A stretch of 53,385 nucleotides of DNA from Bacillota bacterium (GTDB lineage: Bacteria; Bacillota; Clostridia; Oscillospirales; Oscillospiraceae): assembly GCA_021768085.1 (NCBI GenBank), contig JAETOJ010000018.1:1-53385 (forward strand). The letters are read 5' to 3'. A program made the position numbers and the translations under genes. Positions 34,260 to 42,905 of the stretch are shown here, piece by piece (the first letter of the stretch is position 1; each line of letters begins with the position of its first letter). The notes beneath the pieces were generated by a model. It did no database searches. It saw nothing but the letters and a program-made list of their open reading frames with translations, and was not told where the DNA came from.

Positions 34260-34624
34260 AAAGCTTAGAAGAACTGAAGGCCATCCGGGAAAAAATGAAG
34301 CGCCAGATGGATCTGCGGGAGAACGACGAGAGCAACATCCGGGTGGTGGTGGGCATGGCCACCTGCGGCATCGCCGCCGGCGCCCGCCCGGTGATGACCG
34401 CCTTTTTGGACGAGATCAACCGCCGGGGCCTGACCAACGTCACCGTGTCCCAGACGGGGTGCATCGGCGTGTGCCGGCTGGAGCCGGTGGCCGAGGTGTT
34501 CGTCCCCGGGGAGGAAAAGGTGACCTACGTGCGCCTGCGCCCGGAGATGGTGCCCGCCATCGTGGAGCAGCACCTGGTGAACCACAGCGTGGTACAGGAC
34601 TATACCATCGGCGCCGCCGAATAA
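34256..34624 (+). CDS. Thioredoxin-like 2Fe-2S ferredoxin
   Basis: A 122-residue protein overlapping the HATPase stop by 4 bases. MKSLEELKAIREKMKRQMDL leads to a thioredoxin-like 2Fe-2S domain with four Cys: ATCGIAAGARP, then TGCIGVCRLEP. It resembles the N-terminal domain of NuoF-like HydB, so the operon has this fold three times (here, in hydC and in hydB). It probably serves as an electron carrier or assembly partner of the hydrogenase. Confidence 0.88.
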   Translation: MKSLEELKAIREKMKRQMDLRENDESNIRVVVGMATCGIAAGARPVMTAFLDEINRRGLTNVTVSQTGCIGVCRLEPVAEVFVPGEEKVTYVRLRPEMVPAIVEQHLVNHSVVQDYTIGAAE

Positions 34625-34643
34625 TTGGAGGGAGGAAACACAT

Positions 34644-36446
34644 ATGAGCCATATCCGAAGCCACATCATGGTGTGTACCGGCACCGGCTGCACCTCCTCC
34701 GACAGCCCCAAGCTCATCACCGCCTTTGAGGAGGAGCTGAAGCTGGAGGGCATGGATCAGGAGGTTCGGGTGGTTAAGACCGGCTGCTTCGGCCTGTGCG
34801 CCATGGGCCCCATCGTCATGGTGTTCCCCGAGGGGGCGTGCTACACCCGGGTCACCGTGGACGACGTTCATGAGATCGTGGCCGAGCATATCGTCAAGGG
34901 CCGTATCGTCACCCGCCTGCTCCACATGGAGGGCGAGGCGGGCGAGTCCGTCACGTCCCTGAACGAGACCCAGTTCTACAAGCACCAGCTGCGCATCGCC
35001 CTGCGCAACTGCGGCGTCATCAACCCCGAGTACATCGACGAGTACATCGGCGTGGACGGCTACACCGCCCTGGAGCGGATCCTCACCGAGAAAACCCCGC
35101 CCCAGGAGATCATCGACGCGCTGAAGAAATCCGGCCTCCGGGGCCGGGGCGGCGCGGGCTTCCCCACCGGCAACAAGTGGCAGTTCACCTATGACGCGGT
35201 GAGCCCCAACGGGGTGAAGTACGTGTGCTGCAACGCCGACGAGGGCGACCCCGGCGCGTTCATGGATCGCTCCGTGCTGGAGGGTGACCCCTTCTCCGTC
35301 ATCGAGGCCATGACCATCGCGGGCTACGCCGTAGGCTCCCATCAGGGCTACATCTACATCCGGGCCGAGTACCCCATCGCCGTCAAGCGGCTGGAGCTGG
35401 CCATCAAGCAGGCGGAGGAGTACGGCCTGCTGGGCGACGACATCCTGGGCTCTGGCTTCTCCTTCCACCTGGAGCTGCGGCTGGGCGCCGGCGCGTTTGT
35501 GTGCGGCGAGGAGACCGCCCTCATGACCTCCATCGAGGGCCACCGGGGCGAGCCCCGGCCCCGTCCTCCCTTCCCGGCTGTCAAGGGCCTGTTCGGCAAG
35601 CCCACCCTGCTGAACAACGTGGAGACCTACGCCAACATCACCTGGATCCTCAACAACGGCTGGGAGAAGTTCGCCGCCATCGGCACCGAGAAGTCCAAGG
35701 GCACCAAGGTGTTCGCCCTGGGCGGCAAGATCAACAACACCGGCCTGGTGGAGGTCCCCATGGGCACCCCCCTTCGCACCATCATCGAGGACATTGGCGG
35801 CGGCATTCCCAACGGCAAGAAGTTCAAGGCCGCTCAGACCGGCGGCCCCTCCGGCGGCTGCATCCCCGCCGAGCTCATCGACACCCCCATCGACTATGAC
35901 TCCCTCACCGCCATCGGCTCCATGATGGGTTCCGGCGGCCTCATCGTCATGGACGAGGACAACTGCATGGTGGACATCGCCAAGTTCTTCCTGGAGTTCT
36001 GCGTGGACGAGTCCTGCGGCAAGTGCGTCCCCTGCCGGATCGGCACCAAGCGGCTGTACGACCTGCTGTGCAAGATCACCGACGGCAAGGGCACCCTGGA
36101 GGATCTGGATACCATCGAGGAGCTGTGCCACCACCTGAAGGACTCCGCCCTGTGCGCCCTGGGCCAGTCCGCCCCCAACCCGGTGCTGTCCACCCTGAAA
36201 TATTTCCGGGACGAGTACGTGGCCCACGTGGTGGAGAAGCGGTGCCCCGCTGGGGTGTGCCGCAACCTCACCCGGTACATCATCGACCCGGGCAAGTGCA
36301 AGGGCTGCACCCTGTGCGCCCGGAACTGCCCGGTGAACGCCATCTCCGGCGCGGTGAAGGCCCCCCACGTCATCGATCAGAACAAGTGCATCCACTGCGG
36401 CCTGTGCCAGAACAACTGCCGCTTCGACGCCATTTCCAAAGCGTAA
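34644..36446 (+). CDS. hydB: NuoF-like NADH-binding subunit of bifurcating hydrogenase (HydB-like)
   Basis: A 600-residue flavoprotein. Residues 1-100 hold a thioredoxin-like 2Fe-2S domain (Cys 11, 16, 48, 52). The NuoF core follows: GLRGRGGAGFPTGNKW (NADH/FMN loop), NADEGDPGAFMDRSVLEGDP and an SLBB segment. Next come the 4Fe-4S motif ESCGKCVPCRIGTKRL and two C-terminal 4Fe-4S motifs (CKGCTLCARNCPVNAI, CIHCGLCQNNCRFDAI). This is the layout of HydB in NAD-dependent, ferredoxin-linked hydrogenases. FMN-based bifurcation couples NADH and reduced ferredoxin to H2 formation. AGGGAGG precedes the ATG. Confidence 0.95.
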   Translation: MSHIRSHIMVCTGTGCTSSDSPKLITAFEEELKLEGMDQEVRVVKTGCFGLCAMGPIVMVFPEGACYTRVTVDDVHEIVAEHIVKGRIVTRLLHMEGEAGESVTSLNETQFYKHQLRIALRNCGVINPEYIDEYIGVDGYTALERILTEKTPPQEIIDALKKSGLRGRGGAGFPTGNKWQFTYDAVSPNGVKYVCCNADEGDPGAFMDRSVLEGDPFSVIEAMTIAGYAVGSHQGYIYIRAEYPIAVKRLELAIKQAEEYGLLGDDILGSGFSFHLELRLGAGAFVCGEETALMTSIEGHRGEPRPRPPFPAVKGLFGKPTLLNNVETYANITWILNNGWEKFAAIGTEKSKGTKVFALGGKINNTGLVEVPMGTPLRTIIEDIGGGIPNGKKFKAAQTGGPSGGCIPAELIDTPIDYDSLTAIGSMMGSGGLIVMDEDNCMVDIAKFFLEFCVDESCGKCVPCRIGTKRLYDLLCKITDGKGTLEDLDTIEELCHHLKDSALCALGQSAPNPVLSTLKYFRDEYVAHVVEKRCPAGVCRNLTRYIIDPGKCKGCTLCARNCPVNAISGAVKAPHVIDQNKCIHCGLCQNNCRFDAISKA

Positions 36447-36464
36447 GGGAGGGAGGAATACACG

Positions 36465-38219
36465 ATGGAACCTAAAATGGTTAATCTGAAGATCAACGAT
36501 ATCCCCGTCACCGTCCCCGAGGGAACCACGGTGCTGGAGGCCGCCCGGGCCGCGGGCTTCAAGATCCCCTCCCTGTGCTACCTAAAGGACGTGAACGAGA
36601 TCGGCTCCTGCCGGATCTGCGTGGTGGAGGTGAAGGGCGCCCGCTCGCTGATGGCGTCCTGCGTCTACCCCGTCAGCGAGGGCATGGAGGTGCAGACCAA
36701 CACCCCCAAGGTGCGCCACTCCCGGCAGCTCTCCCTGGAGCTGATCCTGTCCAACCACCGGATGGACTGCCTGACCTGCGCCCGCAACGCCCACTGTGAG
36801 CTGCGGGAGCTGGCGGCGGAGTTCCAGATCGACGCGGTGCGCTACGCCAACGACCTGATGGTGCCCCAGATCGAGGCCTCCGCCCTGCACCTGGTGCGGG
36901 ACAACTCCAAGTGCATCCTGTGCCGCCGGTGCACCGCCGCCTGCCGCAAGTACCAGTCCGTGGGCGTCATCGGCCCCAATGACCGGGGCTTCATGACCCA
37001 CATCGGCTCCGCCTTCGACCGGGATCTGGCCGAGGTGGACTGCGTGTCCTGCGGCCAGTGCCTGGTGGCCTGCCCCACCGGCGCCCTCAGCGAGCAGGAC
37101 TCCATCCCCGAGGTGATGGCCGCCCTCCACGACCCCACCAAGCACGTGGTGGTGGGCCCCGCCCCCTCCGTTCGGGTGACCCTGGGCGAGTGCTTCGATA
37201 TGCCCATCGGCACCAATGTGGAGGGCAAGATGGTGTCCGCCCTGCGCCGCCTGGGCTTCGACAAGGTGTTCGACGTGGACACCGCCGCCGACTTCACCAT
37301 CATGGAGGAGGGCACCGAGTTCCTGGAGCGCCTCCAGAACGGTGGCACCCTGCCCATGATCACCTCCTGCTCCCCCGGCTGGATCCGGTTCTGCGAGCAG
37401 CACTACCCCGAGTTCATCCCCTCCCTGTCCTCCTGCAAGTCTCCCCAGCAGATGTTCGGCGCGCTGGTTAAGAGCTACTACGCTTCGACGGCGGGCATCG
37501 ACCCCAAGGACATCTACGTGGTGTCCATCATGCCCTGCACCGCCAAGAAGTACGAGGTCAAGCGGGAGGAGCAGCGCATGGCCAACGGCTGTATGCCGGT
37601 GGACGCCTCCCTCACCACCCGGGAGCTGGCCCGGATGATCACCCAGGCCGGCATGATGTTCGATCACCTGCCCGACGGCGAGTTCGACCCCATGCTGGGC
37701 ATCTCCACCGGCGCGTCCGTCATCTTCGGCGCCACCGGCGGCGTGATGGAGGCCGCACTGCGCACCGTGGCGGCCAAGCTGATGGGCGATGCCGACGCCC
37801 CCCTGGAGTTCCACGAGGTGCGGGGCATCAAGGACATCAAGGAGGCCACCTATGAGCTGCCCGGCCGCACGGTGAAGGTGTGCGTGGCCTCCGGCCTGGC
37901 CAACGCCAAGATCGTGCTGGACGGCCTGAAGTCCGGCGAGCTGCACTATGACTTCATCGAGTTCATGGCCTGCCCCGGCGGCTGCGTCAACGGCGGCGGC
38001 CAGCCCCTCCACGCCTCCTCCGTGCGCTCCTTCACCGATATGCGCACCCTCCGGGCCCAGGCGCTCTACAAGCAGGACGAGAATATGCCCCACCGCCGCA
38101 GCCACGAGAGCCCGGTGGTCAAGGAGGTCTACGAGACCTACCTGGGCGAGCCCGGCGGCCACAAGGCCCATGAGCTGCTCCACTGCACCTACGTGCCTCA
38201 GACCCGCTACCGCACCTGA
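36465..38219 (+). CDS. hydA: [FeFe] hydrogenase catalytic subunit (HydA)
   Basis: A 584-residue M3-type hydrogenase. The N-terminal 2Fe-2S domain (about 1-80) has CYLKDVNEIGSCRICVVEV. The His/Cys 4Fe-4S motif is HRMDCLTCARNAHCEL. Two ferredoxin clusters have CILCRRCTAAC and CVSCGQCLVACP. The H-cluster loops are TSCSPGW (300-306), MPCTAKK (356-362) and MACPGGC (501-507). The first has Ser where the commonest form has a second Cys (TSCCPxW); I recall this variant from NAD(P)-linked enzymes. The C-terminal small domain is present. Forms the H2-evolving core with HydB and HydC. Maturases HydE, F and G are not in the window. Confidence 0.97.
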   Translation: MEPKMVNLKINDIPVTVPEGTTVLEAARAAGFKIPSLCYLKDVNEIGSCRICVVEVKGARSLMASCVYPVSEGMEVQTNTPKVRHSRQLSLELILSNHRMDCLTCARNAHCELRELAAEFQIDAVRYANDLMVPQIEASALHLVRDNSKCILCRRCTAACRKYQSVGVIGPNDRGFMTHIGSAFDRDLAEVDCVSCGQCLVACPTGALSEQDSIPEVMAALHDPTKHVVVGPAPSVRVTLGECFDMPIGTNVEGKMVSALRRLGFDKVFDVDTAADFTIMEEGTEFLERLQNGGTLPMITSCSPGWIRFCEQHYPEFIPSLSSCKSPQQMFGALVKSYYASTAGIDPKDIYVVSIMPCTAKKYEVKREEQRMANGCMPVDASLTTRELARMITQAGMMFDHLPDGEFDPMLGISTGASVIFGATGGVMEAALRTVAAKLMGDADAPLEFHEVRGIKDIKEATYELPGRTVKVCVASGLANAKIVLDGLKSGELHYDFIEFMACPGGCVNGGGQPLHASSVRSFTDMRTLRAQALYKQDENMPHRRSHESPVVKEVYETYLGEPGGHKAHELLHCTYVPQTRYRT

Positions 38220-38297
38220 GTTTTGTCAGTCACCCCCTGGCTTTGCCGGGGGGTGACTGCTGTTTTCAGCCCCGCTGCCGCACCTGCATTTTGTCAG
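38199..38297 (+). repeat. Short duplication of the hydA 3' end
   Basis: A 31-bp segment at 38199-38229, covering the last codons and stop of hydA up to TTTTGTCAG, recurs at 38267-38297 with four differences. Each copy is directly followed by a different GC-rich hairpin. The result is two tandem terminators. Confidence 0.8.
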
Positions 38298-38328
38298 CCT
38301 CTCCCCGGCTTTGCGGGGAGAGCTTTTT
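38227..38328 (+). terminator. Two tandem terminators after hydA
   Basis: Hairpin 1: CAGTCACCCCC (38227-38237) with GGGGGTGACTG (38249-38259). Hairpin 2: CTCTCCCCG (38299-38307) with CGGGGAGAG (38314-38322), then C and five T. The second is a clear intrinsic terminator. Confidence 0.85.
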
Positions 38329-38414
38329 GTCCCCACCCCTGTGGCTTACCGGGTTCCTCCGCCGTTTTAGGGGAATTATACCGCTTCTTAAAAAAATCTT
38401 ACAATTCTCCCCGC

Positions 38415-38481
38415 TGGTTTCTTAACCCTCCAGGTGTATACTGTCTGTACTGATACGGATAGTACAGTTTGGGCAGTACAG
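38415..38481 (+). promoter_or_regulatory. Promoter and operator of the Bce-like ABC genes
   Basis: TATACT at 38437-38442 is a good -10; TGGTTT (38415-38420) is a weak -35. Just downstream, CTGTACT (38445-38451) and AGTACAG (38461-38467) form a perfect inverted repeat, with another AGTACAG at 38475-38481. A dimeric repressor bound there would block transcription. No regulator gene is adjacent. The stretch 38329-38414 is otherwise empty. Confidence 0.55.
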
Positions 38482-38522
38482 AGCCGCCGGAGCACGGCGC
38501 AAACCAGTTGGAGGGAATCGCT

Positions 38523-39290
38523 ATGTCAATTCTGGAAGTCAATCACGTGCAGAAAATCTATTCCACCCGCTTCGGATCACAGAAGGTGGAGGCCCTGGCC
38601 GACGTGTCCTTCACCGTGGAGGAGGGGGAATATGTGGCCATCATGGGCGAGTCCGGCTCGGGCAAAACCACCCTACTGAACATCCTGGCGGCGCTGGACA
38701 GGCCCACCGCCGGGTCAGTGCTGCTGGCGGGCCGGGATCTCACCGCGGTGCGGGAGAAGGAGCTGGCCGCCTTCCGCCGGGACAACCTGGGCTTCGTGTT
38801 CCAGGACTTCAACCTGCTGGACACTTTCTCCCTCCGGGACAACATCCTCCTCCCTCTGGTGCTGGCGGGAAAGAAGTATCAGGAGATGGTGCGCCGCCTG
38901 GCCCCCCTGGCCGAGGCGCTGGGCATCCAGGATCTGCTGGACAAGTACCCCTACGAGGTGTCCGGCGGGCAGAAGCAGCGGTGCGCCGTAGCCCGGGCGC
39001 TGATCACCCAGCCCCAGATCGTGCTGGCCGACGAGCCCACCGGCGCCCTGGACTCCCGGGCGGCGGACAGCCTGATGGATCTGTTCACCCAAATCAACCG
39101 GGCGGGCCAGACGGTGCTCATGGTCACCCACTCCACCGCCGCCGCCAGCCGGGCGGGCCGGGTGCTGTTTATCCGGGACGGCCGGGTGTACCACCAGCTC
39201 TACCGGGAGAACCGCACCGACGGCCAGATGTACCGCCTCATCACCGAAACCCTCACCCGGCTCACCGACGGAGGTGAGAAGCGTGCGTAA
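38523..39290 (+). CDS. ABC transporter ATPase, BceA-like
   Basis: A 255-residue ATPase. ATG 38523 (MSILEVNHVQKIYSTRFGSQ) follows GGAGGG. Walker A GESGSGKTT, Q-loop FQDFNLL, signature VSGGQKQR, Walker [12 protein letters not shown] and MVTHS are intact. The C-terminal region (about 225-255) is longer than in the LolD type. It pairs with the overlapping permease gene downstream, as BceAB-type peptide-resistance exporters do. No kinase or regulator lies beside it, unlike classic bce loci. Confidence 0.93.
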   Translation: MSILEVNHVQKIYSTRFGSQKVEALADVSFTVEEGEYVAIMGESGSGKTTLLNILAALDRPTAGSVLLAGRDLTAVREKELAAFRRDNLGFVFQDFNLLDTFSLRDNILLPLVLAGKKYQEMVRRLAPLAEALGIQDLLDKYPYEVSGGQKQRCAVARALITQPQIVLADEPTGALDSRAADSLMDLFTQINRAGQTVLMVTHSTAAASRAGRVLFIRDGRVYHQLYRENRTDGQMYRLITETLTRLTDGGEKRA

Positions 39291-41331
39291 CGGTCTTTAT
39301 CCCAAGCTGGCCGCCCGGGGGATGCGGCAGAACCACCGCTTCTTCGTCCCCTACCTGCTGGCCCTGGCGGGGCTCACCGCCGCCTTCTACGTCATGTCCG
39401 CCCTGTGCGCCGACCCCGGCGTGCTGGAGATGCGGGGCTTTGCCTACGTGCTGGTGATGATGCAGATCGGGATGTTTGTGGCGGGGGTGCTGTCCACCGT
39501 GCTGCTGCTATACATCAACAGCTTCCTGATGAAACAGCGTAAAAAGGAACTGGGCCTCTACAACATTCTGGGCATGGGCAAAGGGAACATCGCCCTGATC
39601 CAGTGCTGGGAGAGCCTTTACACCGCCCTCATCGGCATTGGCGGCGGGCTGGTGCTGGGGGTGATCTTCCACAAGCTGGCCACCGTGGCCCTGGTCTCCC
39701 TGCTTCAGTTTTCCATCCCCTTCCACTCCTCTTTCTCCCTGCCCGCCATGCTCAAAACGGCGGTGTTCTTCGGGCTGCTGCTCCTGCTGGCCCTGGCGCT
39801 AAACCTGTTCCGGGTGCGGCTGTCCCGGCCCATTGAGCTGCTCCACGGCGGGAACGTGGGGGAGAAGGAGCCCCGCACCCGCTGGCTCATGGCAGTGATC
39901 GGGGCCCTCTGCCTGGGAGCGGGCTACTTCATCGCCGTGGCTACCAAGGATCCCGCCGTCGCCCTGGGCCTCTATTTCATCGCGGTGCTGCTGGTGATTG
40001 TGGGCACCTACTGCCTGTTCACCGCCGGCAGCATCGCCCTGCTGAAGCTGCTGCGGAAGAACAAGGACTTCTACTACCAGACCGGCCACTTCATCGGCAT
40101 ATCCGGGATGCTCTACCGCATGAAGCGCAACGCCGTGGGGCTGGCCAACATCTGCATTTTGTCCACCATGGTGATGGTGATGATCTCGGGCACCCTGGCC
40201 CTCTACCTGGGGCAGGGGGAGATCATCGCCGCCCAGTACCCCGCCAGCCTCAATATGACCGTCCACTACGATCCCGCTTACAGCCAGACGTTGAACCGGG
40301 GGGAGGCCGAGGGGCTGATCCGGCGGTTCGCAGCGGAGCAGAACGTCCCCATCACCAGCCTGCGCTCGGTGGAGTTCCTCCACTTCAACGCCCTGGCCAA
40401 CCCGGATACCCGCCGCCTGGAGGTGGGCGCCCAGGGGGCAAACAACGACCGCAGGGCCGTCTACCTCCTCACCGCCCAGGACTACGCCGCCCTGACCGGA
40501 AACGCCGCCCCGGCGCTCCAGCCGGGGGAGACGGTGGTATGCGGCCAACTGCCCCCCGGTTTCGGCCCGGAGCTCACCATCCAGGGGATCAGCGGGGGCA
40601 GGGAGACCGGCACACCGAAATCCCTTACCGTGACCGGTTCCCTGCCAGTCATCACCCACTTTGACACCACCTTTGACATGAGCGAGACCCTGTGCCTGGT
40701 GTTGTCCGATTCCGCGGAAGTCATGGAGTTCTGGGCCCTCCAGAGCGCCGCGCTGGACAACTACGCCGCCGACCTGGTCACCACCCTGCTGGTGGAGCTG
40801 GACTGCACCAACGAGGAGGAACTGGCCCTGGTGGACGCCTGGTCGGAGCGGACGATCTCGGACGATGGCTTCTTCAACGGCACCGGCGATTGGGAATCCT
40901 GGCGGGTGGAAAGCCGGGCGGAGATGGCGGTGGACGGCTACGCCATGGCGGGGGGCTTCCTGTTCCTGGGCATCCTCCTGGGGGTGATCTTCCTCATGGC
41001 CACCGTGCTCATCATCTACTACAAGCAGGTGTCCGAGGGCTACGAGGATCAGGGCCGGTTCGAGATCATGCGCAAGGTGGGCCTGAGCCGCCGGGAGGTG
41101 AAATCCTCCATCCGCAGCCAGGTGCTCCTGGTGTTCTTCCTGCCCATCGCGGTGGCGGCCATCCACATCCTGTTCGACTTCAACCTGGTGGCCCGGATGC
41201 TCACCATGTTCGGGGTGCGCAGCGTGATGACGGTGGTGCTGTGCACTGGGGGAACGCTGCTGGCCTTCCTGGCGGTGTACGCCGTAGTGTACCTGCTCAC
41301 CGCCCGCACCTATTACAAGATCGTTCGCTGA
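39283..41331 (+). CDS. ABC transporter permease, BceB-like (FtsX)
   Basis: A 682-residue membrane protein. GTG 39283 is chosen because GGAGGTGAG lies just before it; it overlaps the ATPase stop by 8 bases. Ten helices are predicted. The first FtsX unit has KQRKKELGLYNILGMGKGNI. A large extracellular domain (about 330-560) with YPASLNMTVHYDPAYSQTL lies between helices 7 and 8, and the C-terminal FtsX has GRFEIMRKVGLSRREVKSSI. This is the BceB/YxdM topology, which exports or removes peptide antibiotics and often acts as sensor for a BceS kinase, here absent. Confidence 0.92.
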   Translation: MRNGLYPKLAARGMRQNHRFFVPYLLALAGLTAAFYVMSALCADPGVLEMRGFAYVLVMMQIGMFVAGVLSTVLLLYINSFLMKQRKKELGLYNILGMGKGNIALIQCWESLYTALIGIGGGLVLGVIFHKLATVALVSLLQFSIPFHSSFSLPAMLKTAVFFGLLLLLALALNLFRVRLSRPIELLHGGNVGEKEPRTRWLMAVIGALCLGAGYFIAVATKDPAVALGLYFIAVLLVIVGTYCLFTAGSIALLKLLRKNKDFYYQTGHFIGISGMLYRMKRNAVGLANICILSTMVMVMISGTLALYLGQGEIIAAQYPASLNMTVHYDPAYSQTLNRGEAEGLIRRFAAEQNVPITSLRSVEFLHFNALANPDTRRLEVGAQGANNDRRAVYLLTAQDYAALTGNAAPALQPGETVVCGQLPPGFGPELTIQGISGGRETGTPKSLTVTGSLPVITHFDTTFDMSETLCLVLSDSAEVMEFWALQSAALDNYAADLVTTLLVELDCTNEEELALVDAWSERTISDDGFFNGTGDWESWRVESRAEMAVDGYAMAGGFLFLGILLGVIFLMATVLIIYYKQVSEGYEDQGRFEIMRKVGLSRREVKSSIRSQVLLVFFLPIAVAAIHILFDFNLVARMLTMFGVRSVMTVVLCTGGTLLAFLAVYAVVYLLTARTYYKIVR

Positions 41332-41335
41332 TCGA

Positions 41336-41366
41336 GGGCCCCTCCCCTGGCGGAGGGGCCCTTTTT
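41336..41366 (+). terminator. Terminator after the BceB-like gene
   Basis: GGGCCCCTCC-cctggc-GGAGGGGCCC is perfect over 10 bp and is followed by five T. Confidence 0.9.
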
Positions 41367-41388
41367 CCCCCTGTTTCCCCATCCCCTC

Positions 41389-41416
41389 TTGACTTTCCGG
41401 GCAGACGCGCTATACT
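41389..41416 (+). promoter_or_regulatory. Promoter of the second MATE gene
   Basis: TTGACT (41389-41394), a 16-bp spacer and TATACT (41411-41416) make a near-consensus sigma-A promoter, 41 bases before ATG 41458. Confidence 0.75.
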
Positions 41417-41457
41417 GTCCCCTTGGGTACTTTTCGCGAAATCGAGGGATCGGGATC

Positions 41458-42840
41458 ATGTCAATCTTCAAGCAATCCGGGGACGGCCGCGCCGCCCCCC
41501 TCACCCAGGGCTCCATCGTCCGCAGCATCGTCTCCTTTGCCCTGCCCATGCTGCTGGGGCAGTTTCTCCAGCAACTCTACAATATGGCGGACGCCTGGGT
41601 GCTGGGCAACTTCGCCGACAACGGGGCCTTTGCCGCCGTCAGCTCCGGCGGCAACCTCACCTTCCTGGTCATCGGCTTCTTTAACGGCATCGCCGTGGGC
41701 GGCGGGGTGGTCATCTCCCGATACTACGGCGCGGGGGACAAGGACAACGTGTCCCGGGCTATCCACACCAGCTTTTTGTTCGGCGTCATTGCCTCGATTC
41801 TGTCCACCGTGGTGGGGCTTCTGCTCATCCCCCACCTGCTGGTGCTGATGAACACCCCGGACTCGGTGCTGCCCTACTCCCTGACCTACTTCCGGATCTA
41901 CTTTGGCGGCGTGTTCACCGTGATCCTCTACAATATCTGCATGGCCGTCATGCAGTCTTTGGGGGACAGCCTCCACCCCCTGTACTACCTGATGATCTCC
42001 TCCGTGCTGAATATGGGGCTGGATCTGCTTTTTGTGGCCGCTTTCCACTGGGGGGTGGCGGGGGCCGCCGCCGCCACGGTGCTCACCCAGGGGGTCAGCT
42101 TCCTGCTGTGCCTGTGGCGGATGTGCCGGGTGAAGGATTTTACCCGGCTGGATCTCCACCGGCTGCGGCTCTACCCGGGCATACTCCCCCAGATCCTCCG
42201 CCAGGGCCTGCCCACCGGGGTGCAGAACGCGGTGATCAGCGTGGGCAACATCGTCATCCAGAGCAACATCAACTCCTTCGGCGAGTACGCCATGTCCGGC
42301 CACGGGGCCTATGTAAAGCTGGAGGGGCTGGTGTTCCTGCCCATCATGAGTATGTCCATGGCCCTGCCCACCTTCATCAGCCAGAACCTGGGGGCACAGC
42401 AGTATGACCGGGCCAAAAAGGGCGCAGTGTTCGGCATCGTCTCCGGCGTGGCGGTGGCGGAGCTCATCGGCCTGCTGTTCCTGCTGGCGGCGCCCCCGGC
42501 TTTAGGCGCCTTCGTGGATCAGCCCGAGGCTATCCGGTTCGGCACCATCCACGCCCGCACCGTGGCCCCGTTCTTCTGTATGCTGGCCTTCACCTACTGC
42601 GCCGGCGGGGTGCTGCGGGGGTGCGGCCGCTCCTTCGTCCCCATGGTCACCATGCTGGCCTTCTGGTGCTGCGTCCGGGTGACCTACGTCACCCTGGCGG
42701 TGCGGGCCTTCCCGGTGTTCCAGACGATTTCCTGGGCCTACCCCCTCACCTGGACGCTGAGCTCCATCGTGCTGCTGGTGTTCCTGCTGCGCTCCGACTG
42801 GGCCCACTCCTTTGACCGGGGCGCCCCCCACGCCGCCTGA
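41458..42840 (+). CDS. MATE-family multidrug exporter
   Basis: A 460-residue, 12-helix MATE exporter. ATG 41458 (MSIFKQSGDGRAAPLTQGSI) follows GAGGGATCGGGA; the frame extends upstream through the promoter, so longer starts are rejected. It shows QQLYNMADAWVLGNFADNGA and, in the second half, GVQNAVISVGNIVIQSNINS. It shares the family and general layout with 28165-29499 but is clearly a different subgroup. The substrate is unknown. It stands alone, with its own promoter and preceding terminator. Confidence 0.92.
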   Translation: MSIFKQSGDGRAAPLTQGSIVRSIVSFALPMLLGQFLQQLYNMADAWVLGNFADNGAFAAVSSGGNLTFLVIGFFNGIAVGGGVVISRYYGAGDKDNVSRAIHTSFLFGVIASILSTVVGLLLIPHLLVLMNTPDSVLPYSLTYFRIYFGGVFTVILYNICMAVMQSLGDSLHPLYYLMISSVLNMGLDLLFVAAFHWGVAGAAAATVLTQGVSFLLCLWRMCRVKDFTRLDLHRLRLYPGILPQILRQGLPTGVQNAVISVGNIVIQSNINSFGEYAMSGHGAYVKLEGLVFLPIMSMSMALPTFISQNLGAQQYDRAKKGAVFGIVSGVAVAELIGLLFLLAAPPALGAFVDQPEAIRFGTIHARTVAPFFCMLAFTYCAGGVLRGCGRSFVPMVTMLAFWCCVRVTYVTLAVRAFPVFQTISWAYPLTWTLSSIVLLVFLLRSDWAHSFDRGAPHAA

Positions 42841-42905
42841 AAATCCGCCGGGACAGGCAAGTTCTCCCCCGCCTCCGCATAGTCTCTCCCACGGGGGGTG
42901 AGGCC

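Noticed and set aside
34440-36395. 651-codon frame antisense to hydB
   Set aside because: The same GC-rich shadow effect; the plus strand is unambiguously NuoF-like.
28165-42840. The two MATE genes as a recent duplication
   Set aside because: They share only family-level motifs; sequence and length differ throughout.
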